Below, one piece after another: positions 44,409-52,899 of a DNA stretch of 64,000 nucleotides (its first letter is position 1; each line of letters starts with the position of its first letter). Origin of the DNA: Paenibacillus contaminans (GTDB lineage Bacteria > Bacillota > Bacilli > Paenibacillales > NBRC-103111); NCBI RefSeq assembly GCF_003285015.1, contig NZ_QMFB01000016.1:86255-150254 (forward strand), in the 5' to 3' direction. A model generated the notes under the pieces. The model saw only the letters and a program-made list of their open reading frames with translations, had not been told where the DNA came from and made no database searches. A program made the position numbers and the translations under genes.

Positions 44409-45260
44409 TCAATATAACATATCCAGCACGGAATTCGCCGTTTTGCGAATAGCCTCGAGCGAGCGGTCCTTGCATCGCAGCGCCGCAGCCGTCGATAAAA
44501 TATCGAGCACATGGATTTGCGCGATTTTGGCGTTAAAAGCCCCTCCCTGAAACGGGACTTCGCGTGATTTCGTCAACAATACGGCATCGGCATGCTGCGT
44601 AAGCGGAGAGCGGGCATGATTCGTCAAGCAAATGACAAAAACGCCTTTTGGCTTCGCTGCCCGTATCGCATCGACGATGTCCTTGGTGCTCCCGGACGTC
44701 GAAACGGCGAAAATAACGTCAGCGTTTGTCATTAGCGCGGCAGACATCGCCATCAGATGAGAATCCGTCACCGCCTCCACCTCGAAACCGAGCCGCATAA
44801 AACGGTATTTGGCGTCGGCTGCCGTATAAGCGGATGAACCGATGCCGAAAAAGAATATTTTCCGCGCCCGCATCATCGCCTCAATCGCTTTGTCCGTCTC
44901 GCGGATATCCAGCAGCGCAAGCGTGTTTTCCAAAGCTGCGCTGTTTTCGTTCGTAATTTTTCGCGCAATCGTCGCCAAGTCGTCGATGTCCTCGATTTCG
45001 CTGTGCTCGCTTTGAATCGGCGTCACCAAATCCTGCGCAATGGCCAGCTTGAACTCGTGATAACCGCGAAATTTCAGCTTGCGGCACAAGCGCAGCACCG
45101 ACGTCTCGCCTACCCCCGCTTTTTCCGCAAGATCCGTAAGCGTGCTGTATACGACGTTCTCCGGGTTTTGCGTGATCGCGTCGGCGATTTTCCGTTCCGT
45201 CTTCGTTAGCGAATTATAAATGCTTGAAATCGTTAAAAGCGTGCTCGAGCCCTGGAGCAT
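44409..45260 (-). CDS. MurR/RpiR-family transcriptional regulator
   Basis: 283 residues. N-terminal RpiR helix-turn-helix (about 1-75, LTDLAEKAGVGETSVLRLCRKL) and a SIS sugar-phosphate-binding domain (about 120-250, FFGIGSSAYTA, AVSTSGSTKD). Such proteins sense phosphosugars; the gene lies upstream of nanE, and the tandem repeats between them are likely targets. GGGGAGG precedes the start. Probable regulator of amino-sugar use. Confidence 0.9.
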   Translation of the reverse strand: MLQGSSTLLTISSIYNSLTKTERKIADAITQNPENVVYSTLTDLAEKAGVGETSVLRLCRKLKFRGYHEFKLAIAQDLVTPIQSEHSEIEDIDDLATIARKITNENSAALENTLALLDIRETDKAIEAMMRARKIFFFGIGSSAYTAADAKYRFMRLGFEVEAVTDSHLMAMSAALMTNADVIFAVSTSGSTKDIVDAIRAAKPKGVFVICLTNHARSPLTQHADAVLLTKSREVPFQGGAFNAKIAQIHVLDILSTAAALRCKDRSLEAIRKTANSVLDMLY

Positions 45261-45343
45261 GGGCCGCCTCCCCTTCGTACTTCGATTCTCTTTCGGTCAT
45301 GGAGCATATTGTTGAGTATAGTCGTTTTCATGTCTCCGGACAA

Positions 45344-45385
45344 CAAAAAGCCCCGGCCGCAGCATGTTATCTGCGATACGGGGCG
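45344..45385 (-). terminator. Terminator of the spoVA operon
   Basis: GCCCCG and CGGGGC arms around a 23-base loop, then five T residues on the minus strand. Confidence 0.8.
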
Positions 45386-45472
45386 CCGGCATGGCTGCCG
45401 CGAGCTGCCGTTCGGTTATGTCACTGCTAAGCTCGCATTCATCTGCAAATAGCGGCGCCGAATGGGCTGAAG

Positions 45473-47116
45473 TTATGTCGGCTGCCGCGAGCTGTCGTTC
45501 GGCTTCGTCAAGCTGAGCCTGCTTTTCTCCTGCGAGAATGGAGCGCGTACGATGATGTTGTAGAGCGCTTTGGCATTAAACGGAATGAACGGCCATAGAA
45601 ACGGCGAATTAAACGAGCGTTGAAACGCCAGCAGCAGCACCCAAAGCGTCGTGCCGACGACGAGACCGGGAACGGAAAAAGCGGCCGTAACGATCAACAA
45701 AATAAGCCGCGTAACGCGGTTGGCAAGCCCCAGCTCGTAGCTCGGCGTCGCAAAAATGCCGATTGTCGCCACCGAGAGGTACAAGATGACCTCCGGCACG
45801 AAAACGCCCGTCTTGATGGCGATATCCCCGATCAGGATAGCGGCGATCAAGCCCATTGCGGTCGCAAGCGGCGTCGGTGTATGAACGGCCGCCATGCGCA
45901 TCAGATCGATGCCGACCTCGGCGATGACGAACTGTACAAGCAGCGGCAAATGCCCGCTTTCCTGCGGTCCCAGCCACCCCATGCCGGCGGGCTTGAATTC
46001 CGGGTGGGCGACCATCAGGAACCAGAGCGGCAGCAGAAACAGCGACGAAAAAATGCCGAAATAACGCACCCAGCGCAAATACGTGCCGATAAAAGGAGTC
46101 TGCCTATATTCCTCGGCATGCTGCACGAGATGGAAAAACGTCGACGGCAAAATGATGACCGACGGCGAAGTGTCGACGAACAGCGCCACATGCCCTTCGA
46201 GCAGATGCGACGAAATGACATCCGGTCTTTCCGAATATCGCACGACCGGATACGGATTCCATTTTTTATCGAGCAGCGCTTCCTCCAGCTGCTTCTCGGC
46301 GAGCGGCAAACCGTCCGTTTCCAGCTTCCGTATTTTGTCGCGGATCGACTCCACAAGCTTCTGATCAGCGATGTCGTTAATGTAGGCGACGCATACGTCC
46401 GTTTTCGTCCGCTCGCCTACTTGCATCATCTCCAGCTTCAACCGAGGATCGCGCAGCCGCCGCCGTACAAGCGTCACGTTCGTCAGCAGCGTCTCGACAA
46501 AGCCGTCGCGAGAACCCCTGACCACCCTTTCGAGGCTGGGCTCTTCGCTGGAGCGTACGGGAAAGCTTTTGGCGTCGATCACAATTGCGGCCGTTTCGTT
46601 TTCGATGAATACCGCAGTGCCGCCCGCAAGCACTTTGTTGATCGTATCAGTCATCGTCTCGACTTTTTCCACCTGGATGTGGGGAATGTACTTCTCCATA
46701 AACATCGTCAGCGTCCGGGAATCGACCTCGTCCTCGCTTAAGTACGACATGCGCGCCAAAACCTCCGTCAGCACGCTGTCTTTAACGAGTCCGTTCAAGT
46801 AAAAAATACCGGTGCGCTGCTTGCCGAAAACCATCTCGCGAAGCACGACGTCGAAGCTGCGCCCGAGTCCGACCGTCTCCTCAAGCACCCTTTTGACGCT
46901 GGCAATGCTGTCGGGAATCCGCTTCGTATGCATCAGCCGCTTCTCTTCGTCCGTCAGCTCCTCCTGATCCTTCCTCCGCTTCCGTTCGGTTTCGTCAAGC
47001 GCCTGCTCCTGCATATTGTCCGGCTCCCCTGCCATTCCGCCATACTGCAGCAAGCTTTCCGGCGGCATCCCTCCTTCGGTTCCGGGCTGCTGCACCTGAT
47101 TATCCGAATTCGCCAT
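45473..47116 (-). CDS. spoVAF: Stage V sporulation protein AF (GerA-family membrane protein)
   Basis: 547 residues. The GerA/SpoVAF core starts at about 65 (KRIPDSIASVKRVLEETVGLG) and ends with the membrane half from about 330 (FPFIPFNAKALYN near the end). SpoVAF forms part of a germination-signal amplifying channel. An N-terminal 60-residue Gln/Glu-rich extension is unusual. Its start has AAGGAGTGAACG upstream, 23 bases after spoVAB. It takes the place expected next to lysA, now behind the nan module. Confidence 0.88.
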   Translation of the reverse strand: MANSDNQVQQPGTEGGMPPESLLQYGGMAGEPDNMQEQALDETERKRRKDQEELTDEEKRLMHTKRIPDSIASVKRVLEETVGLGRSFDVVLREMVFGKQRTGIFYLNGLVKDSVLTEVLARMSYLSEDEVDSRTLTMFMEKYIPHIQVEKVETMTDTINKVLAGGTAVFIENETAAIVIDAKSFPVRSSEEPSLERVVRGSRDGFVETLLTNVTLVRRRLRDPRLKLEMMQVGERTKTDVCVAYINDIADQKLVESIRDKIRKLETDGLPLAEKQLEEALLDKKWNPYPVVRYSERPDVISSHLLEGHVALFVDTSPSVIILPSTFFHLVQHAEEYRQTPFIGTYLRWVRYFGIFSSLFLLPLWFLMVAHPEFKPAGMGWLGPQESGHLPLLVQFVIAEVGIDLMRMAAVHTPTPLATAMGLIAAILIGDIAIKTGVFVPEVILYLSVATIGIFATPSYELGLANRVTRLILLIVTAAFSVPGLVVGTTLWVLLLAFQRSFNSPFLWPFIPFNAKALYNIIVRAPFSQEKSRLSLTKPNDSSRQPT

Positions 47117-47139
47117 AACACGTTCACTCCTTCACATCG

Positions 47140-47556
47140 TTAATAAAACAACCATTCGAACAAAGACCCGAATACTTTGCCGAAAATCATCGCCATCAGC
47201 AGCCAAATGATATAACTGCCCATCCCCATCCGGTTGGCGAGGACCGGCAGCACGTTGATCACTTCCGTTAATGCGGCGGCGAGCAAGCCGACGAACACGC
47301 CACACAGCAGCCCGACGAATGCCGTACTGATAGGCGAGAAAGAAGCTTGAAAGCTATAAAAATCGGCCAAACTGAAAAAAACCGAGCCGAAGACGACCGC
47401 ATTTTCGTACCAATGGATCATGCCGATCGATTTCGTCAGCTGCACGAGACGCGGGATAATGTCCAGCACCACAAGAAATGCGACCATTCCGCTCCCGACA
47501 GCCAAACCTCCGGCAAAGCCGATAAAGATTTGGACGACGTCAATTAGAACGTTCAT
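47140..47556 (-). CDS. spoVAB: Stage V sporulation protein AB
   Basis: 138 residues, four or so transmembrane segments. Similarity to SpoVAB is by overall pattern (FIGFAGGLAVGSGMVAFLVVL) and position after spoVAA. SpoVA proteins move dipicolinate in and out of the spore. It overlaps spoVAA by 17 bases; GGAG lies seven bases before the ATG. Confidence 0.85.
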   Translation of the reverse strand: MNVLIDVVQIFIGFAGGLAVGSGMVAFLVVLDIIPRLVQLTKSIGMIHWYENAVVFGSVFFSLADFYSFQASFSPISTAFVGLLCGVFVGLLAAALTEVINVLPVLANRMGMGSYIIWLLMAMIFGKVFGSLFEWLFY

Positions 47557-48199
47557 CAGACAACTCCGCTCCGCCTTGTTTCTCTTGAAGCTTGCTGTAT
47601 TCGTTCGTGATGACGTAATGGTTCACATTTTCCTGGTACATGAACATTTCCACCTCCAGCGGACTCGGCTCCTCATTAAACTTCTTCTTGAACAGATGAT
47701 TGAAAAATAGCACCATACCCGCTCCGATGCCGATCGAATACGGAATTTGCAAAAAGTACGGCTTCTCCGTCTCTTTCCCCGTCATCATTTCGTAAATTCG
47801 CTGATGCACCTTTAGCATGCTGACATCGGCATGGAAGTTCATGATGGCAAGCCCCGAGCCGATAAAAAGCAGCAGCCAGACGAGGACGATCAGCACGACA
47901 TGCGGCTTTCGACCTCCGCTTACCACCTCAACCAGCGCATGCGGCTCTCCGATCAGTTCTATGTTCAGATTCGGCGCTATTTGCTTTACTTTGCGGATGA
48001 CCATCATCATATCGATGACAAGCAGATTCCCGTCCTGCGGCCTCGGCTCGTATACGATAAGCTTGCGAAGGCGTTCTTCCAGCTCCGGTTCGGCGATCAG
48101 TTGGGCAATCTCCGAGAATAAAACCGACTTCCCCTTCGGAATCGTCACGCGTTTGCGAAAGCGTACATACAGCACCGGCGCGTTTAAGGAAGCATCCAT
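47540..48199 (-). CDS. spoVAA: Stage V sporulation protein AA
   Basis: 219 residues. A soluble N-terminal half (LYVRFRKRVTIPKGKSVLFSEIA) followed by two transmembrane helices (about 110-130 and 165-190). The start at 48199 has AAAGGAGCG ten bases upstream; the longer frame is unlikely. It heads the spoVAA-spoVAB-spoVAF operon and is divergent from a germinant-receptor operon. Confidence 0.87.
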   Translation of the reverse strand: MDASLNAPVLYVRFRKRVTIPKGKSVLFSEIAQLIAEPELEERLRKLIVYEPRPQDGNLLVIDMMMVIRKVKQIAPNLNIELIGEPHALVEVVSGGRKPHVVLIVLVWLLLFIGSGLAIMNFHADVSMLKVHQRIYEMMTGKETEKPYFLQIPYSIGIGAGMVLFFNHLFKKKFNEEPSPLEVEMFMYQENVNHYVITNEYSKLQEKQGGAELSDERSN

Positions 48200-48375
48200 C
48201 GTTTGGCACGCTCCTTTCTGGGATCGTTTCGGCAGGCTGCGATATCCTTTATTTTGCAATGGAGGAAGTCCTCGTAGTCGCGGTAAGTTCCGGTAAAAAG
48301 AACCGGGCCGCCGGTACCGTCTTGCTAATGTCGGAAAATCACTTGCCGTCATCCCGGCTTTGCGCAGGACATGGC

Positions 48376-48405
48376 TGTATAAAGCGGAAATCCGTGGTCA
48401 TACTA
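48376..48405 (+). promoter_or_regulatory. Sigma-G-like promoter of the ger operon
   Basis: TGTATA (48376-48381), 17-base spacer, CATACTA (48399-48405). The -10 matches the forespore sigma-G consensus exactly. Confidence 0.68.
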
Positions 48406-48442
48406 CCAATAATCTTGGAGCGGAAGCGAGGATGGAGCCGCC

Positions 48443-50053
48443 ATGGGAATAAGAAGGCAAAGGCATCGGGAAAAACAGCAGCAACAGCATGTAGACGACA
48501 GGCTGTTTCTCGAAGCGCTCAAGAAATGCACGATCAGCGACTCGGCGGAAGAGAACAAGACGTTTCTCAACGACATCTTTAAAGACAGCTCCGATTTCGT
48601 CATCAGAGACTTCCAGCTCGATGACCGCACGGACGCCCTTCTCATTTATATTGACGGGCTCGCCAAAACCGATTCCGTCGATCTTGCAATGAAAACGCTC
48701 ATGTTTCTGGATCACCATCAATCGATAGAAGAACAGATGAAGCGGATCAAAAGCTCGATTCTCCCCGTTACGCAGCTCGCGGATACGGATAATTACGGCG
48801 ATATGCTTTCGCATGTTTTGTCCGGCGACAGCGTGCTGCTTGTCAACGGCAGCCGACTGGCCATCGCCCTGGGGCTGCGCGGCTCGGAGCACCGGTCGGT
48901 ATCCGAGCCGGAAACGGAATCGGTCATCCGGGGCCCGAGGGAAGGCTTCACGGAAAACCTGCGGACGAACACCTCGCTCATTCGCAGAAAAATCAAATCG
49001 CCCAATCTGAAAATGCAGCCGCTCGTCGTCGGACGCGAAACGAACACAAACGTCGTCGTTTCCTATATCCACGGCCTAGTCGATCCGCAGCTTGTCGAAG
49101 AAATTGTCAGCCGTATTCAAAAAATCGATATCGACGGCATTTTCGAATCGGGTTATATCGAGGAATTGATTCAAGACAACGGTTATTCCCCGTTCCCTCA
49201 AGTGCAGTACTCGGAACGTCCGGACACCGTGTCGGCCGCATTGCTGGAAGGCAGAATCGCCATCCTCGTCGACGGCACTCCCTTCGTGCTGATTGCGCCT
49301 ACCGTCTTCTTCCATTGGCTGCAAGCGAGCGAGGACTACTACGAACGATTCATGACGGCGACCTTGCTTCGCATGCTTCGGCTCGTTTTTTTATTTGTGG
49401 CTCTGCTGGCTCCGGCCATTTATATCGCAGTCACCACCTTTCATCAGGAAATGATACCGACGAATCTGCTGCTCAGCATAGCCGCGTCGAGGGAGCCGAT
49501 ACCTTTCCCCGCCGTAATCGAGGCGCTCATAATGGAAATCGCCTTCGAGGCGCTGCGGGAAGCCGGCATACGCCTGCCGCGGACGATCGGTCAAGCGGTC
49601 AGCATACTCGGCGCTCTCGTCGTAGGACAAGCGGCCGTGCAAGCAGGCATCGTATCGGCGGCGATGGTTATCGTCGTATCCGTAACGGGGATCGCTTCCT
49701 TTACGCTGCCCCGCTACAACGCCGCCATCTCGATCCGAACGCTTCGATTCCCTTTAATGATCATGGCTTCCATCTTCGGGCTGCTCGGAATCGTTATCGG
49801 AGTCATGATGATCGTGGGTCATATGGCGAGGCTCCGTTCCTTCGGCATCCCATATTTGTCGCCGGTCGGACCGCTTTCCGTCACGGATTTGAAGGATGTC
49901 GTCATCCGCGTTCCGTGGTGGAACATGGATAAACGGCCGGATTTCCTCGGCGCGACCGATCGTTCGCGGATGAGCGAATCGACGGCCGACAAAAGCGGCT
50001 CGCAACAAAACGAGACGGGAGCTGGAGACAATGACGAATCCGACCGAAAATAG
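48443..50053 (+). CDS. gerKA: Spore germinant receptor A subunit (GerAA family)
   Basis: 536 residues. A soluble N-terminal region, then the GerA signature SEPETESVIRGPREGFTENL and membrane spans from about 315 (LLRMLRLVFLFVALLAPAIY). A subunits form part of receptors for amino acids or sugars in the spore inner membrane. GGATGGAG precedes the ATG. It overlaps the C-subunit gene by 23 bases. Ligand unknown; the gerKA name is only a family tag. Confidence 0.9.
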   Translation: MGIRRQRHREKQQQQHVDDRLFLEALKKCTISDSAEENKTFLNDIFKDSSDFVIRDFQLDDRTDALLIYIDGLAKTDSVDLAMKTLMFLDHHQSIEEQMKRIKSSILPVTQLADTDNYGDMLSHVLSGDSVLLVNGSRLAIALGLRGSEHRSVSEPETESVIRGPREGFTENLRTNTSLIRRKIKSPNLKMQPLVVGRETNTNVVVSYIHGLVDPQLVEEIVSRIQKIDIDGIFESGYIEELIQDNGYSPFPQVQYSERPDTVSAALLEGRIAILVDGTPFVLIAPTVFFHWLQASEDYYERFMTATLLRMLRLVFLFVALLAPAIYIAVTTFHQEMIPTNLLLSIAASREPIPFPAVIEALIMEIAFEALREAGIRLPRTIGQAVSILGALVVGQAAVQAGIVSAAMVIVVSVTGIASFTLPRYNAAISIRTLRFPLMIMASIFGLLGIVIGVMMIVGHMARLRSFGIPYLSPVGPLSVTDLKDVVIRVPWWNMDKRPDFLGATDRSRMSESTADKSGSQQNETGAGDNDESDRK

Positions 50054-51215
50054 CCGGCCGCTGTTGCGTATCGGCTTGCTGGCCATCGTTGCGGCCGCTT
50101 GCGCGGCGCTTTTGTCCGGGTGCTGGGACCGCCGGGAAATCAACGATTTGGCGTTTATTATGGCATCGGCCGTCGATAAAGAGAAGGACGGTTACAGAGT
50201 CAGCGTGCTCGTCCCGCTGCCCGGCAATATGGGCGGCCCATCAGGGGGCGGGGGCGGAAGCGGCGGTCAAAAGCCTTTTGCCATCGATTCCGAATTCGGC
50301 CGGACGCCCAGCGAAGCGACCAAGAAGCTGCAAAACAGACTTTCCCGCCAGCTCTACTTCGCTCATCGGAGAGTGCTTCTGTACGGCGAGGACGTATTGA
50401 AGGACGGTCTTATCGAAATTATGGACGGTTCGACCCGGACACCGGACAACAGACTTACGACACTGATTGCGGTCACAAGCGGGAAAGCCGCCGATTATTT
50501 GTCCGCAAAGTCAAATATCGAACGATTCGTAACGGAAGCGATCAGGGAAATGCTCCAATCCGATATTTCGATACCGATCCGGGTTAAAGATGTCATCGGT
50601 CAAATGAATTCCGTAGGGGACGACGCCCGTTTTCCTTATTTGGAGTTTGCGCCGATCAAGGACAAAAATCCGTCCAACGAAATACAAATATCCGGCTTTG
50701 CCATTACGAGCAAAGGCAAAATGGTCGGCCTGATCAAAAATGAAGACGCCCTCGGCTTTCGCTGGCTTCGTCAAAAATTCAAGCCTTACATGGATAACTT
50801 TCAAACGGAGAAGGGGCGTTATTCGGTTCAGATCGGCAAAAATTCCAGTATCATAAAGCCATATTTGGTCGGAAACAACATCCATTACGATTTGAGGTTC
50901 GATGTGACGGGTTACATCACGGAAGCATTCGATTCGCCGAACTATGAAAACCCCGATGAAACGAAGCTGCTAGAGAATGCGGTCGCATCCAAAATCCAAA
51001 ACGAAATAAGCCGTGTCATCAAGGAGCTGCAGGACAAAAGAAGCGACTCCGCCGGCTTTGGCCAGCTGTTGTACCGCTCCTACCCCGGACAATGGAACCG
51101 TTCCTGGAAAAATAACTGGTACGATATTTTCCCAACGTGCAACTTCCATGTTTCCGTGGAAGCCGGCATACATAGAATTGGGATGCTTCGCGAGAATTTA
51201 GCGCAGAGGGAGTGA
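50031..51215 (+). CDS. gerKC: Spore germinant receptor C subunit, lipoprotein (GerAC family)
   Basis: 394 residues. A signal peptide with lipobox LLSGC (C31) and the typical start of the mature protein, CWDRREINDLAF. Membrane-anchored outer face subunit of the receptor. A glycine-rich insert (GGPSGGGGGSGG, about 67-78) is unusual. The start overlaps the A gene; the stop overlaps or abuts the D gene. Confidence 0.9.
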   Translation: MTNPTENSRPLLRIGLLAIVAAACAALLSGCWDRREINDLAFIMASAVDKEKDGYRVSVLVPLPGNMGGPSGGGGGSGGQKPFAIDSEFGRTPSEATKKLQNRLSRQLYFAHRRVLLYGEDVLKDGLIEIMDGSTRTPDNRLTTLIAVTSGKAADYLSAKSNIERFVTEAIREMLQSDISIPIRVKDVIGQMNSVGDDARFPYLEFAPIKDKNPSNEIQISGFAITSKGKMVGLIKNEDALGFRWLRQKFKPYMDNFQTEKGRYSVQIGKNSSIIKPYLVGNNIHYDLRFDVTGYITEAFDSPNYENPDETKLLENAVASKIQNEISRVIKELQDKRSDSAGFGQLLYRSYPGQWNRSWKNNWYDIFPTCNFHVSVEAGIHRIGMLRENLAQRE

Positions 51216-51223
51216 CTGCTTGC

Positions 51224-51454
51224 ATGTGGAACCATGGGATGTTCGTTGCGGTATTTTGCATTTTGCTAATACGAACGGTATTCGCCAACCGCAAAATTTT
51301 GGCTTCGAGAGGCAGCAGAGCCGCTTACATCTGTTTGACGGGTTTGACTTTATATTTGTTGACCGCATATGCGTTCGGCCTGAAGCCTCCTTCGTTTCCG
51401 GGCTGGTTGGTCGACCGGACTATACCTGTTTTCACGAAATTTACAAAGGGGTAA
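51224..51454 (+). CDS. Small two-span membrane protein, GerD-type receptor subunit
   Basis: 76 residues with two predicted transmembrane helices (about 5-21 and 36-53). Small two-span proteins of this size are known D subunits encoded in some gerA-type operons, where they modulate receptor activity. The ATG at 51224 has AGAGGGAG 11 bases upstream; a GTG at 51212 overlaps the C stop and is an alternative. It lies seven bases before the B gene. Confidence 0.7.
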   Translation: MWNHGMFVAVFCILLIRTVFANRKILASRGSRAAYICLTGLTLYLLTAYAFGLKPPSFPGWLVDRTIPVFTKFTKG

Positions 51455-51460
51455 CCGTAT

Positions 51461-52765
51461 ATGAGCCATAAGCGTTACATCGGCAGTTTACAGCTTGCGG
51501 GAATGGTATGCACCGTATTGGCCGTCGCGAATATGATAAGCCTGCCCATGTCGCTGACCGAGCTATCCCTGCAGGATTCGCTGTACTCGTTTTTCTTCGC
51601 TTGCCTGTATTGCATAGGCATCGCTTTCCTCCTGTATAAACTCGCGGAAAAGGTGCCCGGCAAAAATATTTTCGAAATTTCCAGACATTTGTGCGGCAAA
51701 TGGATCGGAGGACTGCTGAACGGGCTGCTGATCCTCTACTTATTGTACGATTTGGCCGGGCTGCTCCGGCTTCACGCCGATTTTTTCAATTCGTCGATAT
51801 TGCTGCGGACGCCGGTGGAGTTTATCATTCTGGTCACCGTCATGCTGCTTGCCTATTTCGGAGCAGGGTCGATCGAGGATCTGGTGCGGACCAACGATAT
51901 GTTTGTTCCTTTATATTTGCTCCTATTCTTTATCCTGGCCCCTTTACTGTTTCTTAATGAAATCGATTTGACTCAGCTGCAGCCATCGCTCGCCGGAAGC
52001 TGGAGCAAGCCGTACGAAAGCGGCATACTGGGGATGGGCGCCTTCGGAGACATCATTTTGCTCGGCGCATTTATGAACAACGTCAAAGATCCGCGGGCGC
52101 TTTACGTTTCGCTGCGCAGCGGCATCATTTTGTCCGCCGGCATCATGACGATGTGGACCCTGCTTATCATTACGGTGATCAGTCCGACTACGGCTTCGCG
52201 AATCATTTACATCGGCTGGATTCTGGTTCAACAGATTCATATTACCGATTTCCTTGACCGCGTCGATCTGGTCGTCTTCTCGACCTGGCTTCCGCTGTTC
52301 CTGGTCAAAATGATGATTCTGTATCTTTCGATTTTGACCGGCCTTGCGACCTATACGAAAGACAACAGCTACAAACAGCTGAATATGATGACCGGGCTGT
52401 TCCTCATCATGCTGTCGACAGTTTGTTTCAAAAATGTGATGGAAGTCGTCACCTTCAACAACTACGGCATATTCCCGTTCACCTTTGCCGTACAGCTTCT
52501 GTATTTTGGCGTTCTCTTCGCCGTATTGTGGCTGCGGCGCCGCGGCAAGCATGAGCTTCGCGAGACGAACACGCCGATTGGACACGCATTGTGGCTGGGG
52601 CTCGCAGGATGCTTCGCGGCGATCATATTCGGAAACTTCTTCGGTCATATCCGAGGCTTTTACGGCATCGTATCCGTCGGCTGCTACATATTATTTCTCC
52701 TTCTGACCGTCATCTTCGCACTTACCGAATTGCGCCGCGTGCAGATGAGGTCGGTAAAGCAATAA
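51461..52765 (+). CDS. gerKB: Spore germinant receptor B subunit (GerAB family permease), long form
   Basis: 434 residues; usual GerAB proteins have about 365 and ten helices. The amino-acid-permease-like core (LQLAGMVCTVLAVANMISLP, LLYDLAGLLRLHADFF) is followed by about 70 further residues with roughly two extra hydrophobic segments, so perhaps 12 helices. B subunits bind the germinant. AAAGGGG precedes the ATG. Last gene of the A-C-D-B operon. Confidence 0.88.
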   Translation: MSHKRYIGSLQLAGMVCTVLAVANMISLPMSLTELSLQDSLYSFFFACLYCIGIAFLLYKLAEKVPGKNIFEISRHLCGKWIGGLLNGLLILYLLYDLAGLLRLHADFFNSSILLRTPVEFIILVTVMLLAYFGAGSIEDLVRTNDMFVPLYLLLFFILAPLLFLNEIDLTQLQPSLAGSWSKPYESGILGMGAFGDIILLGAFMNNVKDPRALYVSLRSGIILSAGIMTMWTLLIITVISPTTASRIIYIGWILVQQIHITDFLDRVDLVVFSTWLPLFLVKMMILYLSILTGLATYTKDNSYKQLNMMTGLFLIMLSTVCFKNVMEVVTFNNYGIFPFTFAVQLLYFGVLFAVLWLRRRGKHELRETNTPIGHALWLGLAGCFAAIIFGNFFGHIRGFYGIVSVGCYILFLLLTVIFALTELRRVQMRSVKQ

Positions 52766-52780
52766 AAAGCAAGACAAGGA

Positions 52781-52816
52781 TAAACGCGCTCGTCCTTTAA
52801 AGGACGAGCGCGTTTA
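52781..52816. terminator. Strong perfect hairpin between gerKB and sigF
   Basis: TAAACGCGCTCGTCC and its exact complement with a 6-base loop; T-poor but ends GTTTA. It lies between convergent transcripts. Confidence 0.75.
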
Positions 52817-52860
52817 CCGGAAATTGGAACAATCAGCGGAGGATATACTTTCTGACAATT

Positions 52861-52899
52861 GGAAAAAAAACCAGATCATTGAGCGATCTGGTTTTTTAT
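52861..52899 (-). terminator. Terminator of sigF, overlapping its stop
   Basis: AAAAAACCAGATC and GATCTGGTTTTTT around a 7-base loop; includes the last sigF codons and stop. Confidence 0.85.

Noticed and set aside
45620..46741. Plus-strand open frame of 373 codons
   Set aside because: Antisense to spoVAF; composition (Arg/Gln/His-rich) is typical of shadow frames.
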